Of a stretch of DNA of 64,000 bases, positions 50,915 to 59,369 are shown piece after piece. The stretch spans positions 2,542,001 to 2,606,000 of the forward strand of contig NZ_CP046244.1 in assembly GCF_009735625.1 (NCBI RefSeq), in the 5' to 3' direction. The notes below the pieces were generated by a model that saw only the letters and a program-made list of their open reading frames with translations, was not told where the DNA came from and ran no database searches. The stretch's first letter is position 1; the number at the start of each line of letters is the position of its first letter. Source of the DNA: Moorella glycerini. Its GTDB lineage: Bacteria; Bacillota; DSM-521; Neomoorellales; Neomoorellaceae. The translations under genes and the position numbers were made by a program.

Positions 50915-51472
50915 ATGGCTACTAAGTATATCCGTACCCCCTTGACCGATGCTGAGGTCAGCGACCTGCGGGCCGGCGACCAGGTATTCCTCAGCGGGGT
51001 TATTTACGCCGCCAGGGACACGGCCCACAAGCGGTTAATCGCCCTCCTCGATCAGGGCGCCGCGCTGCCCGTGGACCTTAAGGGGCAGGTTATTTACTAC
51101 GTCGGCCCGGCGCCGGCCAAACCAGGCCAGGCCATTGGCTCCGCCGGGCCCACCACCAGCGGCCGCATGGACCCCTATACGCCCCGCCTGATAGGCGAAG
51201 CTGGCCTTAAAGGAATGATTGGCAAGGGTTCGCGCTCGCCGGAAGTCAAAAAAGCCATCGTCGACCATAAGGCCGTTTACCTGGCCGCTGTAGGTGGAGC
51301 CGGGGCCCTGATTGCCAGAAGTATCAAGAGGGCTGAGGTAGTAGCCTACCCCGAGCTGGGGCCCGAAGCCATCCTGGCCCTGGAGGTGGATAACTTCCCG
51401 GCAACCGTCATCAATGATTGCTACGGTGCCGATCTCTATGAAGAAGCCATAGCCAGATATGCCTGCAAATAA
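50915..51472 (+). CDS. Fumarate hydratase class I, beta subunit
   Basis: 185 residues from ATG 50915, with AGGAGGTG upstream. C-terminal swivel domain: GDQVFLSGVIYAARDTAHKR, YVGPAPAKPGQAIGSAGPTTSGRMD, GKGSRSPEV, which are the usual beta-subunit signatures. Forms the active fumarase with the alpha subunit. Followed after 38 bp by malic enzyme. Confidence 0.92.
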   Translation: MATKYIRTPLTDAEVSDLRAGDQVFLSGVIYAARDTAHKRLIALLDQGAALPVDLKGQVIYYVGPAPAKPGQAIGSAGPTTSGRMDPYTPRLIGEAGLKGMIGKGSRSPEVKKAIVDHKAVYLAAVGGAGALIARSIKRAEVVAYPELGPEAILALEVDNFPATVINDCYGADLYEEAIARYACK

Positions 51473-51510
51473 CATCAATAAATAACATCATAAAGGAGGA
51501 ATACGACAAA

Positions 51511-52848
51511 GTGCTGACTAAAGAAGAACTACTGGCCAAGGCGCAAAAACCAGCGCAGGACGCCATGAAACTCCACCCCTTTTACCGTGGTAAAATGCAG
51601 ACCCTGCCCCGCTGTGCCATACGTAACCTGGATGATTTCGCCATCTGGTACACCCCCGGGGTAGCCGAACCCTGCAAAGCCATAAATAAAAACAAGGAAC
51701 TTGTTTACGAGTATACCAGCAAATGGAATACGGTGGCCGTTGTTTCCGATGGCACCAGGGTCCTGGGCCTGGGAGACATCGGCCCCGAGGCAGCCATGCC
51801 GGTTATGGAAGGCAAGGCTCTGATATTCAAGTACCTGGGTGGCGTAGATGCCGTGCCTATTTGCCTGGATACCAAAGACCCGGAAGCGATTATTCAAACG
51901 GTAAAATACCTCCAGCCTTCCTTCGGCGGCATTAACCTGGAGGACATTGCCCAGCCAAAATGTTTTGGTATCCTCGACCGCCTGCGCCAGGAAATGGAGA
52001 TTCCTGTCTGGCACGACGACCAGCAGGGGACGGCAGCCGTCACCCTGGCCGGCCTGATTAACGCCCTCAAACTGGTAGGCAAGAAGATGAAGGAAGTCAA
52101 GATAGCCATGATTGGCTCAGGGGCGGCCAATATCCGCATTGCCCACGTGCTTATCAAAGCCGGCGTTACCCCGGGTAACATTTACATGACCGACAGCAAG
52201 GGGATTCTCAATCCCTCGCGTACCGAGCTTAAAGAAACTCATCAAGAAAAATGGGAAATGTGCCTCTTAACCAATGCCGAAGGCCGGGAAGGGGGTATTG
52301 CGGAAGCCATGCGGGGTACAGATGCAGTTATCGCCCTCTCCCAGCCCGGCCCCGACGTCATCAAGAAAGAATGGATTAAATCCATGGCTGAGGAAGCCAT
52401 TGTCTTTGCCTGCGCCAACCCCATCCCCGAAATCTGGCCCTGGGAAGCTAAAGAAGCCGGTGCCAGGATTGTAGCCACCGGCCGTTCCGACTTCCCCAAC
52501 CAGGTGAATAATTCATTGGGGTTCCCCGCCATCTTCCGCGGTGCCCTTGATGTCAGGGCGAAAACTATTACCGATGAGATGTGCATTGCTGCCGCCTATG
52601 AACTGGCTAAATACGCCGAGGATAAAGGCCTGCTGGCCGACGACTACCTCCTGCCCACCATGGACGAGTGGGAGGTCTATCCCCGGGAAGCGGCCGCCGT
52701 GGGGGCTAAAGCCGTAGAACAGGGAGTAGCCAGGATAAACCGTAGTTATGAAGAACTCTACGACCTGGCGTCAAATATAATCCAGGATGCCCAGGAAATG
52801 ACCCGCTTGCTGATGAAACAGGGGTATATCCCGGAAGTACCGGAGTAA
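51511..52848 (+). CDS. NAD(P)-dependent malic enzyme
   Basis: 445 residues, GTG 51511, AAAGGAGG 11 nt upstream. Short bacterial malic enzyme: [44 protein letters not shown], a Rossmann [11 protein letters not shown] and [17 protein letters not shown]. Converts malate to pyruvate and CO2, or the reverse. With fumarase it can produce fumarate from pyruvate. End of the sigma-54-driven operon, closed by a terminator. Confidence 0.95.
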   Translation: MLTKEELLAKAQKPAQDAMKLHPFYRGKMQTLPRCAIRNLDDFAIWYTPGVAEPCKAINKNKELVYEYTSKWNTVAVVSDGTRVLGLGDIGPEAAMPVMEGKALIFKYLGGVDAVPICLDTKDPEAIIQTVKYLQPSFGGINLEDIAQPKCFGILDRLRQEMEIPVWHDDQQGTAAVTLAGLINALKLVGKKMKEVKIAMIGSGAANIRIAHVLIKAGVTPGNIYMTDSKGILNPSRTELKETHQEKWEMCLLTNAEGREGGIAEAMRGTDAVIALSQPGPDVIKKEWIKSMAEEAIVFACANPIPEIWPWEAKEAGARIVATGRSDFPNQVNNSLGFPAIFRGALDVRAKTITDEMCIAAAYELAKYAEDKGLLADDYLLPTMDEWEVYPREAAAVGAKAVEQGVARINRSYEELYDLASNIIQDAQEMTRLLMKQGYIPEVPE

Positions 52849-52888
52849 GCCACAGTAAATTATAACATCTGGTAGAAAAAATCATTTT

Positions 52889-52926
52889 AACGCCAGGATT
52901 TTTTTCATCGTCCTGGCGTTTTTTCT
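52889..52926 (+). terminator. Rho-independent terminator after malic enzyme
   Basis: AACGCCAGGA pairs with TCCTGGCGTT (52911-52920), then TTTTT. The stem is nearly that at 7145-7175. Confidence 0.92.
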
Positions 52927-53189
52927 TTGAGGTTTCTCCCATTTCCCGAGAGGAACTCACCCCTTATGATACCCTCGTACATTACCTGGATTAGTCGCCC
53001 CCACATCAGCGGTGGGCGAGGCAGGGGCTTTGATGGCTATAGGACTGGAATAATATCCTCTTTTTAGCAGTAACTTCATTATGGCGGCTCCAAGTATTAC
53101 ACCCTTGCTCAAGCGGCAACCCTCAGGTTAAAATAAAGAAAAAGCTACCAGAAGTAAAATCGATACCAGAGGAATGGAGGTGCAGGGAA

Positions 53190-53357
53190 ATGAGCATTGC
53201 CCCGGCGGAACTGGCAGCAGGCCGGGTACGGTACACTTATGAGGATTATTGCCGCCTGCCGGAAGGGTCGCCCTATCAGCTGATCGGGGGGGAACTGGTA
53301 ATGACACCGTCGCCTACACCCTATCACCAGATGGTATCCATGAAATTGGAATTACAG
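53190..53357 (+). pseudogene. Uma2-family nuclease gene, 5' part, interrupted by IS
   Basis: 56 codons from ATG 53190 (GGAGGTG upstream) encode the Uma2 (DUF820) N-terminus: TYEDYCRLPEG, YQLIGGELVMTPSPTPYHQM. The last 6 bp (TTACAG) are the target duplication. The 3' half resumes at 55442; removing the element and one duplicate restores a 188-codon frame, the normal Uma2 length. Confidence 0.92.
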
Positions 53358-55435
53358 CCCAACTTTGACACTAAAACTTCTATTTCAAGGGCTTAAAGAC
53401 CACCAAGACTAGTAATATCAACGATCTTTCTCTACCGAAGTCGGCAAAACGTAGTGAAAACAAATCTGCCTTAGAGTATTTTCACGCCGGGCATCTCTTG
53501 GTATAATAGTAATGACGATAACCGAGGTGATGCCCCTTTGTTCCCCCGTATTATCACTACCAGGCGCGGCGGCCATACCTACCATTATCTGGTCCTGGTA
53601 GAATCCTACCGGGAAAAAGGCAAGGTAAAACAGCGCCAGGTTGGGCATTTAGGCAACATCGACCAGTATTCCCAGGAAGAGATACAGCGGCTTATTAATA
53701 AACTGCGGGAATTCCTTAAGGAAGATGAGCTGGGCACTGTTAAGGACCTCCAGACCTTCGGCACCAAGCATTATGGTATCCCCTATGTGGTGAATTTTTT
53801 CTGGGAGCGACTGGACCTGGACGCCTTCTTTAAAAACTATCTCCAAAATCGTCAAGTAGAGATGGATGTGGCCTTATGCACCAAGATTATGATTTTAAAC
53901 CGCCTCATCGCTCCTAAAAGCAAGCTTGGAGTATCCCAATGGTTAAGGCAAATTTACCTGCCGGAACTGGAAGAGAAACAGCCTGAGTTGCATCATTTTT
54001 ACCGTACTCTTGACGTCCTGGAAGAAATGAAGGATTATCTGGAACGCCACTTGTACAACCGGCTTACGGATCTCTTGAGTTATCAGCTTAACCTGGTGTT
54101 TTACGACTTGACCAGCAGCTACTTTGAAGGTACCCATTGCCCCCTGGCCAGGTTCGGTTATTCCCGCGACCACCGGCCGGACTGCCGGCAAATTAATATT
54201 GGCCTCCTGGTGACTCCGGAAGGCATGCCTATTGCCCACCAGGTATTTGAAGGTAATATACCTGATAAAGTAACCGTGGCTGGCGCCATCGAACAACTTA
54301 AGCAAAAGTTTGCCATCAAGAGCTGTATTTTCGTGGGCGACCGGGGTATGCTGACCAGTCATAATTTAGAAGAACTCAAGGAGGCTAACTTCCGTTATAT
54401 CCTGGGCTTTCATAAACGCGGCCGGGAAGTGAGCGATGAACTACTGGCCAGGTACCAAAACCTCGAAGAATACCAGCTAATAGACGGCGATAACCCCCTC
54501 TTTTATGTGGAAGTACCACCAGAGCAGGTACAGGCTCCCCCTAAAGAAAACTTGGTAGAGGGAGAAGAGGAAGAAAAGGAAAACTTCGAGCCTCCGGTTC
54601 GCTATATCCTTTGCCACAATCCTCTCAAAGCCCAAGAGGATTATGAATTTCGGGTCAAAGCGATAGAAGAAGCCAGGATAAAATTGCAAGAGCTGAAAGA
54701 CAGGCTGGCCCGGGAAACCCCGCGGCGGGGGCGCAAGCCTACCACAAAAGGAGTCATGCTTAAAGCAGCTGCTATCCTTAACAAGAAGGGCCTTGCTCCA
54801 ATTTTTGATATTACTTATGACGGCAAGTCTTTCAACTTTGAAATTAATGAGCCGGCTCTGGCTAAAGAGGCTTTGCGGGACGGCAAATTTTTAATCCAGA
54901 CTAATGCTGACCTGCCAGCTGAGGAGGTAATTGCCGCCTATAAAAACCTGCTCCAGGTAGAAACCGCCTTTCGCCATATCAAGGACTTCATTCGCTTGAG
55001 GCCTATCTACCACTACAACGAAAGTCGGGTTAAGGGACACATCTTTATATGTGTGCTGGCTTATCTCTTTGAAAAATGGCTGGAGGTGATACATCGCCGA
55101 TATATTGAAGATGAGATTTTTAAGGCGAAACAAATCCCTGATCCTGAAAGTCAAGAAAGAGAGTTACGCCGCTGGAAGGTTGCCCATAAAAGCGGCCGCC
55201 GTATCCTGGAATTATTAGAAGAGATAAAGGCTGTTGACCAGCAGTTTCTTGATAAGCGGATTTATAGTATCACCCAGCCCGGACAAAGCCAGAGTGAATT
55301 GTTAAAAATTTTGGGCCTTCCACTTCCACCTAAAATTTTAACCTTCAGGTAGCCACTAAGAGCCCCAGAAAGGGGTTGTAGTGACAATTGTCCCTATGGA
55401 CCCCTTGATTTTTAAGGGGCGGTGTCAAAGTTGGG
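53358..55435 (+). mobile_element. IS1634-type insertion sequence, 2,078 bp, intact
   Basis: Perfect 14-bp terminal inverted repeats CCCAACTTTGACAC (53358-53371 and 55422-55435) and a 6-bp direct duplication TTACAG on both sides (53352-53357, 55436-55441). One transposase gene fills it. Inserted into the Uma2 gene with no visible decay, so the event looks recent. Confidence 0.95.
53538..55352 (+). CDS. IS1634-family transposase
   Basis: 604 residues, TTG 53538 with GAGGTGATG upstream. Features: N-terminal HYLVLVESYREKGKVKQRQVGHLGNID, catalytic YDLTSSYFEG (first Asp), GDRGMLTSHNL (second Asp region), and the C-terminal VETAFRHIKDFIRLRPIYH block with the glutamate. A charged KPTTKG linker and EEEKEN-rich insertion lie between. 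Full length with no frameshift, so the element could be active. Confidence 0.93.
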   Translation: MFPRIITTRRGGHTYHYLVLVESYREKGKVKQRQVGHLGNIDQYSQEEIQRLINKLREFLKEDELGTVKDLQTFGTKHYGIPYVVNFFWERLDLDAFFKNYLQNRQVEMDVALCTKIMILNRLIAPKSKLGVSQWLRQIYLPELEEKQPELHHFYRTLDVLEEMKDYLERHLYNRLTDLLSYQLNLVFYDLTSSYFEGTHCPLARFGYSRDHRPDCRQINIGLLVTPEGMPIAHQVFEGNIPDKVTVAGAIEQLKQKFAIKSCIFVGDRGMLTSHNLEELKEANFRYILGFHKRGREVSDELLARYQNLEEYQLIDGDNPLFYVEVPPEQVQAPPKENLVEGEEEEKENFEPPVRYILCHNPLKAQEDYEFRVKAIEEARIKLQELKDRLARETPRRGRKPTTKGVMLKAAAILNKKGLAPIFDITYDGKSFNFEINEPALAKEALRDGKFLIQTNADLPAEEVIAAYKNLLQVETAFRHIKDFIRLRPIYHYNESRVKGHIFICVLAYLFEKWLEVIHRRYIEDEIFKAKQIPDPESQERELRRWKVAHKSGRRILELLEEIKAVDQQFLDKRIYSITQPGQSQSELLKILGLPLPPKILTFR

Positions 55436-55441
55436 TTACAG

Positions 55442-55837
55442 ATGGCGGGCTTTGTCCTGGAGAAAGGGCTGGGTATTGTTTTATACGCCCCGGTTGATGT
55501 CTACCTGGACGAAGAAGAAACCTACCAGCCGGACATCATTTTTATTTCCAATGCAAGGCTGGCAATTATCGAAGAGAAGCGGATTAAAGGCGCCCCGGAC
55601 CTGGTGGTGGAGATTCTCTCCCCCGGTACCGGTTATTACGACCTGCGCAGCAAGTATAAGGTTTACGAAAAGAGTGGCGTCAGGGAATACTGGATAGTCG
55701 ATCCCCAGCAAAAATCGGTACAGGTTTTTTGCTTGCAGGAAGGCAAATTTACCCTGGACCAGGAAGTGGAGCAACAGGGGGCAGTCAAGTCACTGGTGAT
55801 AGCTGGATTGGAAGTCCGGGTAGAAAGTATTTTCTAA
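55442..55837 (+). pseudogene. Uma2-family nuclease gene, 3' part
   Basis: 132 codons in frame with 53190-53357 after removal of the IS. Holds the PD-(D/E)xK-like core YQPDIIFISNARLAII (Asp) and GAPDLVVEILSPGT (Asp/Glu), plus VREYWIVDPQ. An in-frame ATG (55442) could allow a truncated protein. The DNA near 55508-55582 is also present as a relic at 10567. Confidence 0.9.
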
Positions 55838-56015
55838 GTTTCATTCCGGTGTAGCCTTTAGAGCCCTCTGCCCGGGAAGCAGAACCCGTCTCCCTTCCAA
55901 AACTCAGCTGTTTCATTTAATCCAAAGCTATTTCCAGATTGCTAATCATCTGTTCCACCTCCTGGGGGTTATTGGCATCCAGAATGCAGTCCACTTTTGC
56001 CTGTATGCTGGCAGG

Positions 56016-56321
56016 CTAACCCCTGGGGCAGTAGAAGCCGCAGGCCTGTCTTTCCGGCCGGACCTTCGCCACAGCTTTGACCAGGGCCTCTTTGCCAGCC
56101 AGCCAGATAAAGTCCGGGGCCTGGAGTTCCACCGGCACCCGGCGTTCCCCGGTAAGATAGAGGTCCAGGGTGGCCAGGCAGGCCGGTTTATTTTCCTCCC
56201 GGCCCAGGATCAAGGCATAATAGCGGCAACCCATGCAGGTGGCCGAGGCCCGGTCTTTAAGCCCCGGCAGCATCAGCCGGTGGCCTTCATACAAAGCGTT
56301 AGCTCCGCGCATAGAGGACAC
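56016..56321 (-). CDS. Hypothetical cysteine-containing protein, followed by in-frame TAG
   Basis: Up to 101 residues from ATG 56321, with CMGC near residue 34 and CGFYC at the end. Not recognised. After the TAG (56018-56016) the same frame stays open for 32 more sense codons (ASIQAKVDCILDANNPQE, VEQMISNLEIALD) down to a TAA at 55917. Either the TAG is a nonsense mutation in a longer gene or a second small gene follows. The true start could be the internal ATG of MLPGLK. Confidence 0.5.
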   Translation of the reverse strand: MSSMRGANALYEGHRLMLPGLKDRASATCMGCRYYALILGREENKPACLATLDLYLTGERRVPVELQAPDFIWLAGKEALVKAVAKVRPERQACGFYCPRG

Positions 56322-56337
56322 CCACCCCCGTCAGCCT

Positions 56338-56376
56338 GTTTGTGAGAGTGTTGGTTAAATTGTACAGATGAAAAGT
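56338..56376 (+). repeat. 38-bp repeat (other copy at 58322-58360)
   Basis: GTTTGTGAGAGTGTTGGTTA and following bases recur with changes at 58322. Both copies lie at breaks in gene order, so they may be ends of lost insertion sequences. Confidence 0.6.
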
Positions 56377-56491
56377 CTAAAAAATAGGTAGGAGGCGTGA
56401 CGCTAATATTTGCATCCCCCTTATTTTTTACTTGTATCCATGACATTAAAAGTATATACTATGTATAAACAAAGAAGGAGTGAAAATCGTT

Positions 56492-56725
56492 ATGCAACCT
56501 CATGTGCAAAAGTGGGGCAATAGTTTAGGGATACGCATCCCTTTGTCACTGGCCCAAAAAATCGGCCTTAGAGAAGGCACACCGGTTGATTTGCAGGTAG
56601 ATGAGGACGCGATAATTATCCGCCGCAAACATTACAGCCTGGAACAAATGCTAGCCCGGATTAAACCTGAAAATATTCATAGTGAAATAGATACCGGGCC
56701 TCAGGTTGGGCGGGAAATATGGTAA
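56492..56725 (+). CDS. mazE: MazE/AbrB-type antitoxin
   Basis: 77 residues from ATG 56492; GTG 56480 overlaps the AAGGAG site. SpoVT/AbrB swapped-hairpin DNA-binding domain (VQKWGNSLGIRIPLSLAQKIGL, VDLQVDEDAIII) with a C-terminal tail for toxin binding. Overlaps the toxin gene by 7 bp. A short copy of its DNA is at 10733. Confidence 0.87.
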   Translation: MQPHVQKWGNSLGIRIPLSLAQKIGLREGTPVDLQVDEDAIIIRRKHYSLEQMLARIKPENIHSEIDTGPQVGREIW

Positions 56726-57066
56726 ACGAGATGGAAACCTATATTCCCGAACGTGGTGATATAGTCTGGCTCCAGTTTGATCCCCGGGCAGGACATGAGC
56801 AAGCTGGCAGGCGGCCGGCGTTGGTAATTTCACCGCAACTTTATAACGGCAAAGTGGGGCTGGCCCTTTTTTGCCCAGTTACTACAAAGGCGAAGGGTTA
56901 TCCCTTTGAAGTAGAGATACCGGCTGGTTTAAAGATTACTGGAGTAATCCTGGCAGACCAGGTAAAAAGCCTGGACTGGCGGGCAAGGGAGGCGCAATTT
57001 GCCTGCAAAGTCCCGGCAGGGGTGGTAGCAGAAGTCCAGGCTAAAGTTCAGCTGTTGATTTCCTGA
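56719..57066 (+). CDS. mazF: MazF-type endoribonuclease toxin
   Basis: 115 residues from ATG 56719 (ATG 56731 also possible). PemK/MazF fold: PERGDIVWLQFDPRAGHEQAGRRPALVISP, CPVTTKAKGYPFEV, VILADQVKSLDWRAR. Cleaves mRNA unless bound by the antitoxin encoded just upstream. Looks intact. Confidence 0.92.
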   Translation: MVNEMETYIPERGDIVWLQFDPRAGHEQAGRRPALVISPQLYNGKVGLALFCPVTTKAKGYPFEVEIPAGLKITGVILADQVKSLDWRAREAQFACKVPAGVVAEVQAKVQLLIS

Positions 57067-57557
57067 GTTACAAGAGAATGGCGAGCAGCAAATGGCTGCT
57101 GCGGAGAAGGCGGCCGGGAAAATAGGGCAGGTACTTTAATACAGCTTTATGGTTGCTGTGTTCATTAAACGGAGTGGGTACGGCGATGGTACGGTGATGT
57201 TCGTCTTAACCGGTTAAGTGCAATTTAAATAGCCGGGTATTAGACCTCAGGGTGCCGGCTTTAAAGCCAGAAAGGGGATAACGGAAGACCATCCATAATA
57301 TTACGCCACTTCAATTTGCTCTCATGCCGCTTTTTTCGGGATATATTCGACATTTGACAGGGAGTACCTGCTTTTTAGGTGAGTCCGTGGAAAAATCCAA
57401 TTCAGATTCTTCTATTGCATATGGCGCTGTAAGGTTGTAGTTAAACTAAATACCTTGCCTGGTGAAGCAAGGTTGATTTTCCTGACACCTTGAGGTACTA
57501 TAACTTCGTATGGAAAAAGCTGTATAAGAAAGTGAGATTGAATTAAGAGGTAGTACC
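57067..57557. other. Gene-free stretch
   Basis: Nearly 500 bp after mazF without a convincing coding frame, RNA gene or repeat on either strand. Confidence 0.6.
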
Positions 57558-57893
57558 ATGAAGAAAAGAATACCTGAACCCATGAATAAGGCTATAAAAG
57601 AATTCTCCACTCTCTTGAAAAAACAGCTAGGGCCAAAACTTTTAGATACTCGCTTATTTGGTTCAGTAGCGCGAGGTACTTTTACGCCCGAATCCGATAT
57701 TGATATTCTTGTAATTATCCAGGACGAGAATAAAATTACCAGGGATACAATCATAGAGACAGCGGTAGATATTAATTTAAAATATGACGTGGTAATATCA
57801 CCAGTAATTATTTCAGCAGAACGTTTTTCCAGGCCTCTATTCCAGGAAACTTACTTTTATAAATCCATCCAAAAAGAAGGCATCCCGTTATGA
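57558..57893 (+). CDS. MNT-domain nucleotidyltransferase (MntA-type)
   Basis: 111 residues, ATG start with AAGAGGTAG upstream. Motif GSVARGTFTPESDIDILV is the GSx10DxD nucleotidyltransferase signature near residue 36-51. Such proteins pair with HEPN RNases; they AMPylate and neutralise the toxin. The next gene, overlapping by ATGA, is a broken HEPN. Confidence 0.88.
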   Translation: MKKRIPEPMNKAIKEFSTLLKKQLGPKLLDTRLFGSVARGTFTPESDIDILVIIQDENKITRDTIIETAVDINLKYDVVISPVIISAERFSRPLFQETYFYKSIQKEGIPL

Positions 57894-58107
57894 GTATGGA
57901 TTTATGTCGGTGGCGGTTTGAAAAAGCCATGAGCCGGGAGTAATAAGCAAAAAGGCCAGTAAAACCCTATCAACGGTGTTTACGATGCGCTCAGAGGCTG
58001 ATTATGATGACTTCAAAAGTTTTACTCTTCAAGAGGTTACGGAAGCGAAAGATGCAGTAAGGGCATTAATTGACGAAGTTTCCGCTTATTTAAATGCTAT
58101 CTCTTAA
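57890..58107 (+). pseudogene. Broken HEPN toxin gene
   Basis: The first 17 codons (MSMDLCRWRFEKAMS) end at TAA 57941. A C-terminal HEPN segment follows: SKTLSTVFTMRSEADYDDF, then a frameshift near 58018 to LQEVTEAKDAVRALIDEV. The central part with the catalytic RxxxxH is missing. Confidence 0.75.
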
Positions 58108-58233
58108 CCTTATAAAAGCTACCCCAATAGAACGAGGTTATTACCATTATTTTTTATCCCTCCCGCTAGCAGGAACTCCCGTGTCTTTCGGCGAATAGCA
58201 AATGTGGGTCAAAAAACCACCAGGGGGTTCAGT

Positions 58234-58320
58234 ATGCTAGCCATTATTAATTCTGTTGTCCTCGTAGGCCTGGAGGGGCACAGGGTCAGGGTAGAGGTGG
58301 ACATCAGTAACGGTTTGCCT
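58234..58320 (+). pseudogene. N-terminal fragment of ComM/YifB Mg-chelatase-like gene
   Basis: 29 codons MLAIINSVVLVGLEGHRV and VEVDISNGLP match the start of YifB/ComM proteins. The frame is then cut by the 38-bp repeat at 58322. Confidence 0.75.
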
Positions 58321-58321
58321 C

Positions 58322-58360
58322 TTTGTGAGAGTGTTGGTCAAATTGTATACACAAAAAGTT
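58322..58360 (+). repeat. 38-bp repeat, second copy
   Basis: TTTGTGAGAGTGTTGGTCAA and following bases; joins directly onto the ComM fragment, marking a rearrangement point. The 250 bp after it hold no convincing gene. Confidence 0.6.
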
Positions 58361-58605
58361 TACTTGAAAAGTAGAGGCTTCGAGGCAGACAACGATGATA
58401 TGGTGACAGGGGCTGTTCCCTGGCCACCATCTCCCCAGCAAAACCTCTGGGTCCCTTCGGACCCAGGAGGGCCGCCCAAATCCCAGTTCCAGCTTAGCTT
58501 AAGCGTATTCCTGCGTAGGCTATCTCGGACATTAGGACTGCCTCAAATTATATCCGCCGTATCCCACCTTTTTAAACTCTCTTCTGGTAAAAAAGGTTAC
58601 CATCC

Positions 58606-58634
58606 TTGACATCATTCCGCGGGCATAATATAAT
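58606..58634 (+). promoter_or_regulatory. Sigma-A promoter of the plsC cluster
   Basis: TTGACA (58606-58611), 17-bp spacer, TATAAT (58629-58634): perfect consensus, about 105 bp before plsC. Confidence 0.85.
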
Positions 58635-58740
58635 TAAGCAAACGGGTAATTTGGGGAATTTGGGGTTTATCTTATCGCCCATCGCCAACTTCTTATGCCA
58701 ACTATCCCGGTAACCTTATTATAAGGTAGGAAGTGACCGG

Positions 58741-59346
58741 ATGCTCTATAAATTGAACAAGTTAATTGCTAAGTATTTTTTGTGGCTTTTGGGGAAACCT
58801 GTCATTACCGGGCAAGAAAATATCCCCCGCACAGGCCCGGTGATTGTGGTGGCCAACCACACCAGCCTCCTGGACGGCTTCCTTTTGGCGGCTTTTTGGC
58901 CGCGTCGGATTACGTTTCTGTCAGCAGCCTACCTGTTCAGGTTGCCGGTAGTGGGAGCGTTTTTACGCGCTATGGGAGCCATTCCGGTGCAAAACGAGGG
59001 GAGTGAGCTGGCGGGAATGAGGGCCGCCTTACGGGTATTGCAGAAGGGGGGTACACTGGCCCTTTTTCCTGAGGGCCAGGTTGGTGTAGGGAATAAGCTT
59101 GGTCCATTCCAAACGGGATGGACGTATTTGGCCCTGAAGACAGGTGCCCCGGTGGTACCGGCAGCGATTAAGGGGACTGAATCAGTACTGCCTTTAGGCG
59201 CCTTCTTCCCGCGCCGCGGTAAGATCTACATGCAAATCGGGGCTCCGTGGACACTGGAAAAAGTGCGGCGACCGGGGCAGGAAACGATGACGGCTTTGAA
59301 CATGAGACTGGTCAGCCATATGGAGCAAATGTTGAATGAGAATTAG
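58741..59346 (+). CDS. plsC: 1-acyl-sn-glycerol-3-phosphate acyltransferase
   Basis: 201 residues. PlsC/LPLAT acyltransferase with the catalytic HX4D in NHTSLLD near residue 39 and the FPEG motif in LFPEGQVG near 114. Transfers a fatty acyl group to lysophosphatidate at the membrane. First gene behind a consensus sigma-A promoter, 23 bp before a patatin gene, so a lipid-modification operon is likely. Confidence 0.9.
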   Translation: MLYKLNKLIAKYFLWLLGKPVITGQENIPRTGPVIVVANHTSLLDGFLLAAFWPRRITFLSAAYLFRLPVVGAFLRAMGAIPVQNEGSELAGMRAALRVLQKGGTLALFPEGQVGVGNKLGPFQTGWTYLALKTGAPVVPAAIKGTESVLPLGAFFPRRGKIYMQIGAPWTLEKVRRPGQETMTALNMRLVSHMEQMLNEN

Positions 59347-59369
59347 TCTATCGCCGGAGGTCGGTGAGA

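Noticed and set aside
55917-56018. Pyrrolysine reading of the in-frame TAG.
   Set aside because: No pyl genes or methylamine methyltransferase in the window and the protein is not of a known Pyl family; a nonsense mutation or second gene is simpler.
58325-58609. 94-codon frame after the ComM fragment.
   Set aside because: Begins inside a repeat, is proline/serine-rich noise, and runs into the plsC promoter.
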